Shown here piece by piece: positions 33,296 through 41,991 of a stretch of 64,000 bases of DNA; positions within the stretch are counted from its first letter, which is position 1, and every line of letters starts with the position of its first letter. Under the pieces are notes generated by a model, which had not been told where the DNA came from, did no database searches, and saw only the letters and a list, made by a program, of their open reading frames with translations. Source of the DNA: Bryobacterales bacterium F-183 (GTDB lineage Bacteria; Acidobacteriota; Terriglobia; Bryobacterales; Bryobacteraceae). Where the stretch lies: the NCBI GenBank assembly GCA_016865505.2, contig AP025252.1, positions 4,920,137 through 4,984,136 on the forward strand, written 5' to 3'. The position numbers were made by a program, and so were the translations under genes.

Positions 33296-34519
33296 TTAGT
33301 GCACCCCTTTCTGGCGCAACGCGTCGACCTCGGCATCGCCGTAGCCGAGTTCTCGTAAGATCTCCAAGTTGTGTTGGCCGATCTCGGGTGCGAGGGTTGC
33401 CGGCCGCTTCGTCATGCCATCGACATGCATGGGGCTGTCGATGGTGTGGTACGAAGCGCCTTCCACCGGCTTGAATACACCGTTGATGTGTAGTTGCTGG
33501 TCCTGCGCCACCTCAGGAATGGATGGGACAATCCCGTACAAAATATCGTGTTGCGCAAAGATGTCCTGCCATTCTGCGAGGGTCTTTTGCTCCATCGCCT
33601 GATCGATGAGCGCGATCACTGCGCGGTTGTTGTCACGGCGAGCATCCGTGCTAGCCAGCAGCGGGTCATCAATCCACTCCGGATGCCCAAAGGCCACGCA
33701 GAGTTTTCGCCAATCACGATCGGCGTCGAGCAGACAGAACAGTACACGCTTGTCGTCGACGGTCCGGTAGTGGTTCACGAGAGGGTTCAACTGCGCATCG
33801 CGACGTTGGCGGGCCGGCCACACAGCATCTCCACAGAGTGCCGCCTGCGTCAAGCTGGCGTTGGACCAGACGCCGTTATGCGCCAAGGTGGTCCAGACCT
33901 TACCGCCCTTACCCGTTTGCAGGCGACGGTACAGGGCCAGCAGAATTGCCGAGAACAACGAAACGGAAGTCGGATGATCTCCAAACCCGCAGGGCGAGCA
34001 AGCCGGGTCCGCACCGTCGTTATGCAGATAGCTCATGAGTCCGGATCGCGCCCAGTAGGCAGTGATGTCGTAGCCGGCCTTTTCGGCTTCGTCGCCCTTA
34101 TCGCCGTAGCCCGTCACCATCGCGTAAATGAGGCGGTCATTGAGTGGCGACAGGTCCTCGTAGCGCAGACGGAACTTGGCCTGCATCTGGGGCTGATAGT
34201 TCGTCACCAGAACATCTGTCTTCGCAACCAGCTTTCGAAAAATTTCCTGCCCTTCCGGCAAGCCTAAGTTCAGAGCAAACGATCGCTTGTTGCGGTTGTC
34301 GACTTGAAAGGCGTAGTTGTGCGACGACCTTGGCATCGTCGGTGTGTATGCCAATCCGCGGAATGGATCCCCGGCGGGCGGGCGCTCAATCTTGATGACT
34401 TCGGCACCGAAATCTGCAAGCATGGCTGCAGCGCATGGGGCCGCGATGTAGGTGGCCGCGTCGATGACACGCAGCCCTGTTAAGGGTAAGTTTGCGTCCA
34501 GAATAGAAGAAGTATACAT
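33296..34519 (-). CDS. CaiB/BaiF family (class III) CoA-transferase
   Basis: This class III enzyme of about 407 residues transfers CoA between carboxylic acids. It begins near LPLTGLRVIDAATYIAAPCAAAMLADFGAEVIKIERP, the family N-terminal fold, with NKRSFALNL and later YDITAYWARSG including the expected aspartate nucleophile region. The substrate pair is unknown. ATG at 34519 is preferred; longer in-frame starts overlap the divergent peptidase gene. The two divergent start codons are only 14 bases apart, so the promoters must overlap the genes. Confidence 0.88.
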   Translation of the reverse strand: MYTSSILDANLPLTGLRVIDAATYIAAPCAAAMLADFGAEVIKIERPPAGDPFRGLAYTPTMPRSSHNYAFQVDNRNKRSFALNLGLPEGQEIFRKLVAKTDVLVTNYQPQMQAKFRLRYEDLSPLNDRLIYAMVTGYGDKGDEAEKAGYDITAYWARSGLMSYLHNDGADPACSPCGFGDHPTSVSLFSAILLALYRRLQTGKGGKVWTTLAHNGVWSNASLTQAALCGDAVWPARQRRDAQLNPLVNHYRTVDDKRVLFCLLDADRDWRKLCVAFGHPEWIDDPLLASTDARRDNNRAVIALIDQAMEQKTLAEWQDIFAQHDILYGIVPSIPEVAQDQQLHINGVFKPVEGASYHTIDSPMHVDGMTKRPATLAPEIGQHNLEILRELGYGDAEVDALRQKGVH

Positions 34520-34533
34520 GGAGGCTGATCCCA

Positions 34534-35712
34534 ATGCCGTTGTGCTGTATCGTCCCCCCTCACATCCTGGAACGGTTGTCGCAAAGCAGTTCTCCAATCG
34601 TGCGCCAGAAGGCGCTTGAGACGTTGTTCAACACCTATCGGCTATCCGGTGAGAGAACCATCCGCGCGCTCAGCTTCGCTTCCACTTCGCCGGACAGCGC
34701 GCGCCGCAGCATCTATGACTGCCGCAATGGCGTGTCATTGCAGCGAGCGCGTTTGGTACGTACAGAAGACGGGCCGGCGTCCACCGACGCTTCTGTCAAC
34801 CGTGCGTTCGACGGACTTGGATCCACACGCGACTTTTACCGTACCGTTCTGGAGCGCGATTCCATCGACGGCAGGGGCATGCGCTTGAATGCGTATGTGC
34901 ACTATGACCGTGACTTTCAGAACGCCTACTGGGACGGCCAACAGATGGTCTTCGGCGACGGCGATGGGGAGGTCTTTGTGGATTTCACCAAGTCCTTGGA
35001 TGTCATCGCGCATGAGCTGACCCACGGGGTAACCGAATTCACCGCGAACCTGACCTATCACAATCAGCCCGGTGCTCTGAACGAGTCGATGTCCGATGTG
35101 TTTGGCGTTCTGGTGAAGCAATGGGTGGGCCGGCAGACCGCGGAACAAGCGGATTGGCTGATTGGAGCCGACATCCTAACGCCGGATATCGCCGGCGATG
35201 CTCTGCGATCGATGAAGGCTCCCGGAACTGCCTACGACAACGACGCCTTAGGCAAAGATCCGCAGCCCGGACATATGAACGACTACGTCGAGTTGCCGGA
35301 CACGTCGCGCGGCGATTGGGGCGGCGTACATATCAACTCCGGAATCCCGAACAAGGCGTTCTATCTGTTGGCATCGGAGCTAGGCGGCAACGCGTGGGAA
35401 GCGCCGGGTCACATCTGGTACGAGTCTCTGCGGGCGTCCTCCACGGACACGAACTTCCAGCAGTTCGCCGACACAACGTACGCCAAGGCAGGACAGTTGT
35501 ACGGCGCGTCAAGCAAGCAACAAAGGCTGGTGTACGACGCTTGGGACGGAGTGGGTATTCGGGTGACCGGCGGAAGCGGCAGTAAGACGGCTCCGACGGC
35601 AGAGCCCGAAGACACACTGCAAGAACTCGTACGGCAGGTATCGCGGATTGGAGAGCAGGTAGAGCGGTTGGCGGCGGATGTCGCAGATTTGAAGTCTGCT
35701 GCAAACGGATGA
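34534..35712 (+). CDS. Protealysin-like M4 metallopeptidase with coiled-coil tail
   Basis: This 392-residue zinc endopeptidase of the thermolysin family has HELTH at H160-H164, the third ligand E184 in GALNESMSDVFG and the catalytic H266 in GGVHINSGIPNKAFY. The N terminus has CCIVPPHILERL, the short propeptide motif of protealysin-like enzymes, and no signal peptide. After the peptidase domain a 45-residue Pro/Glu linker and heptad helix (TLQELVRQVSRIGEQVERLAADVADL) are added. GGAGG at 34520-34524 is its ribosome site. It overlaps the next gene as ATGA. Confidence 0.92.
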   Translation: MPLCCIVPPHILERLSQSSSPIVRQKALETLFNTYRLSGERTIRALSFASTSPDSARRSIYDCRNGVSLQRARLVRTEDGPASTDASVNRAFDGLGSTRDFYRTVLERDSIDGRGMRLNAYVHYDRDFQNAYWDGQQMVFGDGDGEVFVDFTKSLDVIAHELTHGVTEFTANLTYHNQPGALNESMSDVFGVLVKQWVGRQTAEQADWLIGADILTPDIAGDALRSMKAPGTAYDNDALGKDPQPGHMNDYVELPDTSRGDWGGVHINSGIPNKAFYLLASELGGNAWEAPGHIWYESLRASSTDTNFQQFADTTYAKAGQLYGASSKQQRLVYDAWDGVGIRVTGGSGSKTAPTAEPEDTLQELVRQVSRIGEQVERLAADVADLKSAANG

Positions 35713-36005
35713 GGATCAGACTCAGTGCATGGGGTGGAATTTCCGCGCCGGCGATGGCGCAGCGCGAAGTCAGCCTTGATGTCGAGGCACAGTCCCGAGA
35801 GGTCCGGGAACGACTAGCGGATCTGCTCGACCAAGTGGTGGCGCAGGGCAGTACGTCAGCGAATCCGCATGGTCGCGATGTTCGAACCTACGAGCTCGCA
35901 ATCGAGCGCGACAACGGCACCACTGACCGTTTCGAACAAAGTGATGGCGCGGTAACGCCGGAGTTTGCCGAACTGATGCGGCTCATCCGCGCGAACCGCG
36001 CCTGA
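35709..36005 (+). CDS. Emfourin-like inhibitor of the adjacent M4 peptidase
   Basis: This 98-residue protein reads RIRLSAWGGISAPAMAQREVSLD near the start and later TYELAIERDNGTTDRFEQSDGAVTPEFAELMRLI. This fits emfourin, a small inhibitor of protealysin encoded directly behind the peptidase gene in Serratia. The ATGA overlap with the M4 peptidase supports a joint dose. The call rests on family pattern, size and context; inhibition is not shown. Confidence 0.72.
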   Translation: MRIRLSAWGGISAPAMAQREVSLDVEAQSREVRERLADLLDQVVAQGSTSANPHGRDVRTYELAIERDNGTTDRFEQSDGAVTPEFAELMRLIRANRA

Positions 36006-36017
36006 ACGTGTGGGACT

Positions 36018-36425
36018 TTACTTCTTGCCAGTGGGGATCGCGTCGCCCAAATTCATCGATCCGCCGCCCTCGCTGACGTAATTTCGATTCCAGGTGGGAG
36101 TCTCGACCGTAACCTCGCCCTTGAGCACTACAGCCTGGCAGCCCAGGCGAGACTTCAACGACAGGTCCGCAGCCATATCCAGGCGATCCAACTCATCGTC
36201 TTCCGCCTCCGACATGTTGTCGGCACCTTCGTTGATCCAAACGTGGCATGTGGTGCAGGCGCAGCTTCCCCCGCAGGCATGTTCCAGCGGGACTTCAAAA
36301 TTCAGTGCGATGTCGAGCAGCGACTCGGGTTTGCCGTGGTCGGTGTACGGCAGCTTTCCGCTTTCGAACTCCACGGTTTTGTCACTACCCTTGCCATCGT
36401 AATTCTTAAACGTAACCTTCGGCAT
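36018..36425 (-). CDS. [2Fe-2S] ferredoxin (adrenodoxin/Isc type)
   Basis: This electron carrier of about 135 residues has cluster ligands in HACGGSCACTTCHVW (CX5CX2C; the first, C-G-G-S-C, has an extra cysteine) and a fourth in SRLGCQAVV. VEFESG and LLDIALNFEVPLEHA precede the loop, and ADNMSEAEDDELDRL is the acidic helix of adrenodoxin-like proteins. Such ferredoxins serve iron-sulfur assembly or oxygenases; no isc gene is here. ATG at 36425 is used; a TATTCT -10-like box lies 10 bases upstream. Confidence 0.93.
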   Translation of the reverse strand: MPKVTFKNYDGKGSDKTVEFESGKLPYTDHGKPESLLDIALNFEVPLEHACGGSCACTTCHVWINEGADNMSEAEDDELDRLDMAADLSLKSRLGCQAVVLKGEVTVETPTWNRNYVSEGGGSMNLGDAIPTGKK

Positions 36426-36466
36426 TTGCACTTCCAGAATAGCCCGGATGTCATACTAAAGGAACA

Positions 36467-38416
36467 GTGTTCCAAACCGTCGAAAACAGGGTGCGGGAAG
36501 CATTCGGGTCCCACATCCAAAACCAGTACGCCACAAGTGTCGAAATCGTGATCGAGGAGCCGAAACAGGCTTCATTTGGAGAGATGGCGTTGCCCGTGGC
36601 CTTCCAGTTGGCCAAGGCCCTCAAGAAGGCCCCGCGCCAGATCGCCACCGAGTTGGCAGCAGGCATTGGCGCTATCGAAGGCGTCGCCTCATTGGAAGTG
36701 GCCGGCAACGGCTACATCAACATCCGCCTCGACCGCGGAGCCTACGCCAACGCCATCCTGAACGGCGCCGCCGAATCCAGCACGCTTCCCGGCAAGATCA
36801 TTGTCGAGCATACGAACATCAACCCGAACAAGGCGGCGCACATCGGACATCTGCGCAACGCCGTACTGGGCGACACATTCGTACGCATGCTGCGTGCCAC
36901 CGGCAATGAGGTGGAGGTGCAGAATTACATCGACAACACAGGCGTACAAGTGGCAGATGTCATTGCCGGTTTCCACTTCCTGGAACACAAGACCATCGAC
37001 GAAGTTCGTGCGCTGATCGACAATCCCGAACGCCCGTTTGACTACGTATGCTGGGACCTCTACGCACGAACCTCCCAGCACTACGATGCCAACCCGGAGA
37101 TCAAGGCCAAATGGCGTGGTGAGACTCTGCACGCCATCGAGGCAGGCCACGGGGAGCTTTCTGACCTTGGGCACCTCGTCGCGGATGCCATTGTCCAGTG
37201 TCACATTAAGACGATGCTTCGCCTGGGCGTGATCTACGACGTCCTGCCGCGCGAAAGCGAAATTCTGCACTTGCAGTTTTGGGCGACCGCATTCGAACAG
37301 TTGAAGGAACGCAAGGCGATCTACTTCGAGACCGAAGGTAAGGCCAAGGGCTGCTGGGTGATGCCGTCGACAGCCTTCAAGGACGGCGCCAGCGAAGAGG
37401 CGGACGACAACAAGATCATCGTGCGTTCGAATGGCACCGTCACCTACGTCGGCAAGGACATCGCGTATCAGCTTTGGAAGTTTGGGCTTCTGGGCAAGGA
37501 CTTCCACTACAAGAAACTGCTGACCTACGCGAACGGCCATGAGTTGTGGCAGTCCACCGCCGAACCGCAGCCGGATGAAAAGAAGTTTGGCAGCGGTCGA
37601 GAGGTGTACAACGTCATCGACTCGCGTCAGTCCTACCTGCAGGACGTCGTGGTTGCTGGGCTCCGGGCGCTTGGATATCACGACCAGGCAGATCGTTCCA
37701 CGCACTTTGCTTATGAAATGGTGGCGCTATCGCCTCGCACCTGCGTGGAACTTGGCATCGAACTTTCGGAAGAAGACAAGAAGAAGTCGCACGTTGAGGT
37801 TTCGGGCCGCAAGGGACTCGGCGTGAAAGCTGACGACCTCATCGACAAGCTCATTGAGAACGCTAAACGCGAAGTCGACTCGCGCAACGCAGAGCGAAGC
37901 GAGGCCGAGCGGCTGACGGTCGCACAGCAGATTGCAATTGGAGCGCTGCGGTACTTCATGCTGAAGTACACGCGCAACACTGTCATCGCCTTCGACTTCC
38001 AAGAGGCCTTGAGCTTTACGGGTGAGGCCGGCCCCTATGTTCAGTACGCCGCCGTCCGCGCTGCAAAGATCCGGGGCAAAGTTCTGGATAGCGGTGTCGC
38101 AGCCGACCCAGGTCAGCTCGATACGGCTTCGATGAGCGCCTTTTTGAGTGACGAAGGTCTTTGGCAGAGCTTGCTAGCTGCGTCGAAGCTCGAAGCGTCG
38201 CTGCTGCGTGCTACACAATCCGGTGAGCCAGCGCACGTTGCGAAGTATGCGTTCCAGTTGGCGCAGAGCTTTTCAGGTTTCTATCAGGACCATCGAGTCC
38301 TGGAAGAGCCGGATGCCAAGCGCCAGCAGTTCCTGTTGTGGATGACAGACCTTTACCGTAGGCAGTTCGAACGGTCGCTTGACGTCCTCGGCATCGCTGC
38401 GCCGGAGTTTATGTAA
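36467..38416 (+). CDS. argS: Arginyl-tRNA synthetase
   Basis: This 649-residue class I synthetase charges tRNA-Arg. An N-terminal Add-1 domain is followed by NPNKAAHIGHLRNAVLGD (HIGH-type motif at AHIGH), VEVQNYIDNTGVQVAD, and the KMSKS-equivalent region VSGRKGLGVKADDLID. The anticodon-binding DALR domain has FDFQEALSFTGEAGPYVQYAAVR and ends LDVLGIAAPEFM, as in all ArgS. GTG start with AAAGGA just upstream. It is divergent from the ferredoxin gene. Confidence 0.97.
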   Translation: MFQTVENRVREAFGSHIQNQYATSVEIVIEEPKQASFGEMALPVAFQLAKALKKAPRQIATELAAGIGAIEGVASLEVAGNGYINIRLDRGAYANAILNGAAESSTLPGKIIVEHTNINPNKAAHIGHLRNAVLGDTFVRMLRATGNEVEVQNYIDNTGVQVADVIAGFHFLEHKTIDEVRALIDNPERPFDYVCWDLYARTSQHYDANPEIKAKWRGETLHAIEAGHGELSDLGHLVADAIVQCHIKTMLRLGVIYDVLPRESEILHLQFWATAFEQLKERKAIYFETEGKAKGCWVMPSTAFKDGASEEADDNKIIVRSNGTVTYVGKDIAYQLWKFGLLGKDFHYKKLLTYANGHELWQSTAEPQPDEKKFGSGREVYNVIDSRQSYLQDVVVAGLRALGYHDQADRSTHFAYEMVALSPRTCVELGIELSEEDKKKSHVEVSGRKGLGVKADDLIDKLIENAKREVDSRNAERSEAERLTVAQQIAIGALRYFMLKYTRNTVIAFDFQEALSFTGEAGPYVQYAAVRAAKIRGKVLDSGVAADPGQLDTASMSAFLSDEGLWQSLLAASKLEASLLRATQSGEPAHVAKYAFQLAQSFSGFYQDHRVLEEPDAKRQQFLLWMTDLYRRQFERSLDVLGIAAPEFM

Positions 38417-38450
38417 ACGCACGCTGTAGCGTTGCCGTCACACTGGAGTG

Positions 38451-38481
38451 GGGCCTTTTCCGGCGAAATTCGCCATGGCCC
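38451..38481. repeat. Nested inverted repeat between argS and the parvulin gene
   Basis: GGGCC (38451-38455) pairs with GGCCC (38477-38481), and inside it GGCG (38462-38465) pairs with CGCC (38471-38474). It lies 35 bases after argS. The following bases are CAAAAG rather than a T run, so it is not a standard terminator on the plus strand. Confidence 0.4.
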
Positions 38482-38512
38482 AAAAGTTGCATAGGTTGGT
38501 AGAATAATGCTG

Positions 38513-39673
38513 ATGAAGTGGTTTTTGCGTCTTGCAGTTACGACGCTCGGTAGCGCCGCCGCGCTGCTGGCGGCCGATGTTCAGTTGATCGAAGAGATCA
38601 TCGCCAAAGTGAATGGCGACATCATTACGCGTGGGGAACTGGCGCGGCAGCGCCGCCAGATTGAGGCCGAACTCCGGGCCACTGGCAATGTCCCCGCAGC
38701 GCGCATCCAGCAGGCGTTGCAGGATCGCGAGAAGGACATCCTGCGCGAACGCATAGACCAGTTGCTCCTCGTCCAGAAGGGCAAGGAGTTGAGCATCAAC
38801 GTCGACCAGGACTTCTCGAAGTACCAGGCTGAGCTACAACGCCGCTTCAACCAACCTGACCCAGAAAAGTTCCAGGCGTTTGTGCGCGAGCAAACAGGAA
38901 TGCCGTACGAGGACTTCCGGAACGATTGGAAGAACGGACAGATTACCCAGCGCGTCGTGCGAGAGCAGGTAAGTCGCTCAATCAACATCCCGCGCGAAGA
39001 GCTTCGCAAGTACTACGACGAGCACAAAACCGAGTTTGTCCGTCAGGAGCGAGTATTCTTGCGCCAGATCCTGGTGTCGACGGATGGCAAGGACGAAGCT
39101 GGCATCGCTGCCGCAGAGAAAAAAGCGAAGGATCTCGTGGCCCGAGCCAAGAAGGGCGAACGCTTCCCGGAACTCGCTCGCGACAATAGCGACGCGCCTA
39201 CGGCGCAGCAGGGCGGCGACATGGGTCCCTGGGAAAAAGGTAAGCTCCGCGAGGACATCGAAAAGCTGGTGTGGGACAAACCCCGCAACTACGTGAGCGA
39301 CCCCATCCGTGTACCCGAAGGGTTTCTGATCCTGCGTGTCGATGAGCACCAGAAGGAAGGTCAGGCAGAGCTTGAGGAAGTGGAAAGCGAGATCATGGAA
39401 AAGTTCTATGGTCAGCGCTTTCAGCCAGCCTTGCGTGAGTACCTCACCAAGCTACGTCAGGATGCGTTCCTCGAAATCAAGAATGGCTGGGTAGACACCG
39501 GTGCCGCGCCGGGCAAGAACACCGCCTGGAGCGACCCCGCACAGCTAAAGCCGGAAACCATCACCAAGGAAGAAGTGGCCGCACAGACTCGTCGCCGCCG
39601 TCTTCTCTGGGCGATTCCGATCCCCGGTACCAGCGTCACTGCTAAGCCCAAAGCATCGTCGTCCAAGCGTTAA
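38513..39673 (+). CDS. Periplasmic peptidyl-prolyl isomerase (SurA/PpiC type)
   Basis: This protein of about 386 residues has a signal peptide (MKWFLRLAVTTLGSAAALLAA), a SurA-like N-terminal chaperone part beginning VQLIEEIIAKVNGDIITRGEL, and one parvulin domain with VFLRQILVST and ELARDNSDAPTAQQGGDMGPWEKGKL. It probably helps outer-membrane protein folding. TAGAAT at 38500-38505 lies 7 bases before the ATG at 38513, and no Shine-Dalgarno site is seen, so this start and a leaderless mRNA are preferred over ATG at 38507. The 3' end abuts the nuclease gene. Confidence 0.92.
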   Translation: MKWFLRLAVTTLGSAAALLAADVQLIEEIIAKVNGDIITRGELARQRRQIEAELRATGNVPAARIQQALQDREKDILRERIDQLLLVQKGKELSINVDQDFSKYQAELQRRFNQPDPEKFQAFVREQTGMPYEDFRNDWKNGQITQRVVREQVSRSINIPREELRKYYDEHKTEFVRQERVFLRQILVSTDGKDEAGIAAAEKKAKDLVARAKKGERFPELARDNSDAPTAQQGGDMGPWEKGKLREDIEKLVWDKPRNYVSDPIRVPEGFLILRVDEHQKEGQAELEEVESEIMEKFYGQRFQPALREYLTKLRQDAFLEIKNGWVDTGAAPGKNTAWSDPAQLKPETITKEEVAAQTRRRRLLWAIPIPGTSVTAKPKASSSKR

Positions 39674-40773
39674 TGAAATCGCCCTTTGTCGTAGAGATCA
39701 AGCCCGAACAGAACATCAACACGACGTTCCTTGTGTTGAGCAAGGACATTCGGCAAAAGAAAAATGGCGATCCATTTCTGTCGCTGACGTTGGCGGACAA
39801 GTCCGGCGAACTCGACGCCAAGATGTGGGACAACGCGGCAGAGGTGATGGACACCTTTGATCGCGACGACTTCGTGAAAGTGAAGGGACTTACCCAGAAC
39901 TTTCAGAATCGCCTGCAACTGACCATTCACAAGCTGGCCCGTGTCACCGACAACGAGGTGGAAGTGCATGACTACTTCCCTGCCTCGAAGTTCGACCCCA
40001 AGGAGATGGAGGCGGAGCTGAAAGCCTACATCGCCGCCATGTCCAATCCGCATTTGAAGGCACTTCTTGAGGCTATTTTTGGCGACGACCGGTTCATGCT
40101 GGCGTACCGTACGGCTCCTGCAGCGAAGAGCATTCACCACGCGTTCTTGAGCGGGCTGATTGAGCATGTGCTGAGCATGGCCAAGGTCGCCAAGTTTACC
40201 GCCGCACACTACTCTGGTATCGACGTCGACCTGCTGCTGACGGGCGTGTTCCTGCATGACGCCGGCAAGGTGCACGAGTTGACGTACCAACGGGGCTTTG
40301 GCTACTCCGATGAGGGACAGCTTGTGGGCCACATCGTGATGGGGTACCAGATGGTGACGGCCAAGGCTGCGGCTATCCCCGGATTTCCCGCGAAGTTGTT
40401 GCACCTGGTCCAGCACATGATCTTGAGCCATCATGGCGAACTCGCTTATGGCTCGCCGAAGGTGCCGCTCTTTCCCGAGGCGCTGTTGCTGCATCACATC
40501 GACAACATGGACTCGAAGATGGAAGCCATGCGTTGGGTAGCCGAGCGCGATACTCGCATTGATGGCAACTGGACAGGTTATAGCAGTGCGCTGGAACGTA
40601 CGGTGCTGAAGAAGATGCTGTACCTGGAGGACCGGCCTGTACCGCCGCCACCGGCATCTGTGCCTCAACCGCACGTACAGCAGCCGCAACAGCAGCACAC
40701 CGGCGGACCCAAGCCCCAACAGAATTCGCTCTTTGCGGACAAGCTGACCCAAGCGATTCTGAAGACGCACTAG
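39673..40773 (+). CDS. YhaM-like 3'-5' exoribonuclease (OB fold + HD domain)
   Basis: This 366-residue protein has an OB-fold head (NTTFLVLSKDIRQKKNGDPFLSLTLADKSGELDAKMWDN) and an HD domain with SIHHAFLSGLIEHVLSMAKVA, FLHDAGKVHE, GHIVMGYQM and HMILSHHGELAYGSPKVP, which hold the metal ligands. This order is that of YhaM/CvfA-type 3'-5' exonucleases acting on RNA or single-stranded DNA. A Pro/Gln-rich tail follows. Its ATG overlaps the upstream stop by one base. Confidence 0.9.
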   Translation: MKSPFVVEIKPEQNINTTFLVLSKDIRQKKNGDPFLSLTLADKSGELDAKMWDNAAEVMDTFDRDDFVKVKGLTQNFQNRLQLTIHKLARVTDNEVEVHDYFPASKFDPKEMEAELKAYIAAMSNPHLKALLEAIFGDDRFMLAYRTAPAAKSIHHAFLSGLIEHVLSMAKVAKFTAAHYSGIDVDLLLTGVFLHDAGKVHELTYQRGFGYSDEGQLVGHIVMGYQMVTAKAAAIPGFPAKLLHLVQHMILSHHGELAYGSPKVPLFPEALLLHHIDNMDSKMEAMRWVAERDTRIDGNWTGYSSALERTVLKKMLYLEDRPVPPPPASVPQPHVQQPQQQHTGGPKPQQNSLFADKLTQAILKTH

Positions 40774-40791
40774 ACCCGCGACCCCAAACCT

Positions 40792-41148
40792 ATGCACGAG
40801 GCCCCCGGACCACTGGAGCTGAAATGCCTGCAAGCCATCTGGAAGCTGGGCGAGGCCAACGTGAAGGATGTCCGAGACATCCTGACCAAAGACCGAAAGC
40901 TCGCCTACACGACGGTGATGACGACGTTGGACCGCCTGGAAAAGAAGGGCACGCTGAAGCGGCACAAGTCCGGCAAAGCATTTGTCTATCAGGCCGCGAT
41001 GACGGAAGACGAGATCCGCCGTATGGCCGTGCAGCATCTGCTCGATGAGTACTTCGATGGCTCTGTCGACAGGCTTCAAAGCTACCTGGGCAATGCCGGT
41101 CGTACCGCGTCCCCACGTCCGCTGAAGATCGACACGACGCTGCTTTAG
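40792..41148 (+). CDS. BlaI/MecI/CopY-type repressor
   Basis: This 118-residue winged-helix repressor has ELKCLQAIWKLGEANVKDVRDILTKDRKLAYTTVMTTLDRLEKKGTLKRHKSGKAFVYQAAMTEDEI. In the family it pairs with a BlaR-type membrane protease, controls beta-lactamase or copper genes and is removed by cleavage. No blaR-like gene or beta-lactamase is adjacent here, so its target is unknown. It starts 18 bases after the nuclease gene with no clear ribosome site. Confidence 0.92.
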   Translation: MHEAPGPLELKCLQAIWKLGEANVKDVRDILTKDRKLAYTTVMTTLDRLEKKGTLKRHKSGKAFVYQAAMTEDEIRRMAVQHLLDEYFDGSVDRLQSYLGNAGRTASPRPLKIDTTLL

Positions 41149-41190
41149 CGCTACAAAACTATGGCTTCGATTTGAATGCAGACCACTTCG

Positions 41191-41964
41191 CTAACCGTTC
41201 AATAGACCTGCAAGCTCAATTGGCAGCGCCGCCTGAACTAACTCCTGCGCCAGCCTCGCTTTCCATGCGCCGGCGGAGTCGACCTGTACATATACGACGC
41301 CTTGATAGTCGGATGGAAGTTCAACACTCCCAGTATGTAGGGCGCATACTTTAAGTCGACCAAGCTTTCCCATAAAGGAGCCCAGTTCCAATACGACATT
41401 TTGACGTGCGCGAGGCTTCAAGACTGGCGAGGCTCCCGCGACTCCACCCACATCGTCTGGAGTTAGAAGAATTACAGCGAAGGACGCCATAGCCGAATAG
41501 GTCTCAAATTTTTCAATGATCGTGCGACCTTCATTTGGCTGTTCATGCAGGATGATAGGATTCAGACCTAAACGGGACAGAAATCGCGCAGTCTTTTCTT
41601 TCATCGCATCGTCGTGCCCATGGACTACAAAGACATTCTTCGGATTTGGGGTTGGATACCCATCCCGGCGGGCGCTTACTACATTATCATTTATGCCTGA
41701 AGTCGGAGAATTAGCGGTGTCTAGCTTTGCGATTAATCCATCCAAGCGCCCCAGATGCCTTGCGTGATCATTCGAGGTAATGGGGGGAGTTGTCGCAAAC
41801 AAGTCTGCGTCCTCCTTTCGCCCCAGCGCGTGGAAGAATGAGTGAACTTTAATGGCCCATGGGCCGTAATCCGGCTGAGCGTCCAAAGCGGTCCCCTCAT
41901 CCAAAAACTTTTGAAGTTTTTCGTTCACTATGGCAGTTCGAACTGATCCACCGGTATCACTCAT
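41191..41964 (-). CDS. TIR-like (CAP12/PycTIR-type) nucleotide-binding protein, probable defence effector
   Basis: This protein of about 257 residues has a helical N-terminal half (SVRTAIVNEKLQKFLDEGTALDAQPDYGPWAIKVHSFFHALG) and a C-terminal TIR-like domain: NVFVVHGHDDAMKEKTARFLSRLGLNPIILHEQPNEGRTIIEKFE, then FAVILLTPDDVGG and RARQNVVLELGSFMGKLGR. The domain is the predicted nucleotide-binding/TIR-like family that acts as NADase in CBASS or Pycsar systems. The glutamate in HEQPNEGRTIIEKF is the likely catalytic one. No cyclase lies next to it. Base composition looks AT-richer than its neighbours, which suggests transfer. GTG at 41985 is an alternative start. Confidence 0.8.
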   Translation of the reverse strand: MSDTGGSVRTAIVNEKLQKFLDEGTALDAQPDYGPWAIKVHSFFHALGRKEDADLFATTPPITSNDHARHLGRLDGLIAKLDTANSPTSGINDNVVSARRDGYPTPNPKNVFVVHGHDDAMKEKTARFLSRLGLNPIILHEQPNEGRTIIEKFETYSAMASFAVILLTPDDVGGVAGASPVLKPRARQNVVLELGSFMGKLGRLKVCALHTGSVELPSDYQGVVYVQVDSAGAWKARLAQELVQAALPIELAGLLNG

Positions 41965-41991
41965 GCTAATTAGGGACGTTATCACAAGCGC

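Noticed and set aside
36689-37705. A 338-codon open frame on the minus strand
   Set aside because: It is antisense to argS, whose HIGH region it covers; no support as a gene.
38451-38481. The inverted repeat after argS as a terminator
   Set aside because: No T run follows on either strand at the proper place and the stem is interrupted; kept only as a repeat.
39670-41079. A 469-codon open frame on the minus strand
   Set aside because: It lies entirely opposite the YhaM-like nuclease and BlaI-type genes, whose motifs are clear. Its His/Arg/Leu/Val-rich sequence is typical of an antisense shadow in high-GC DNA.
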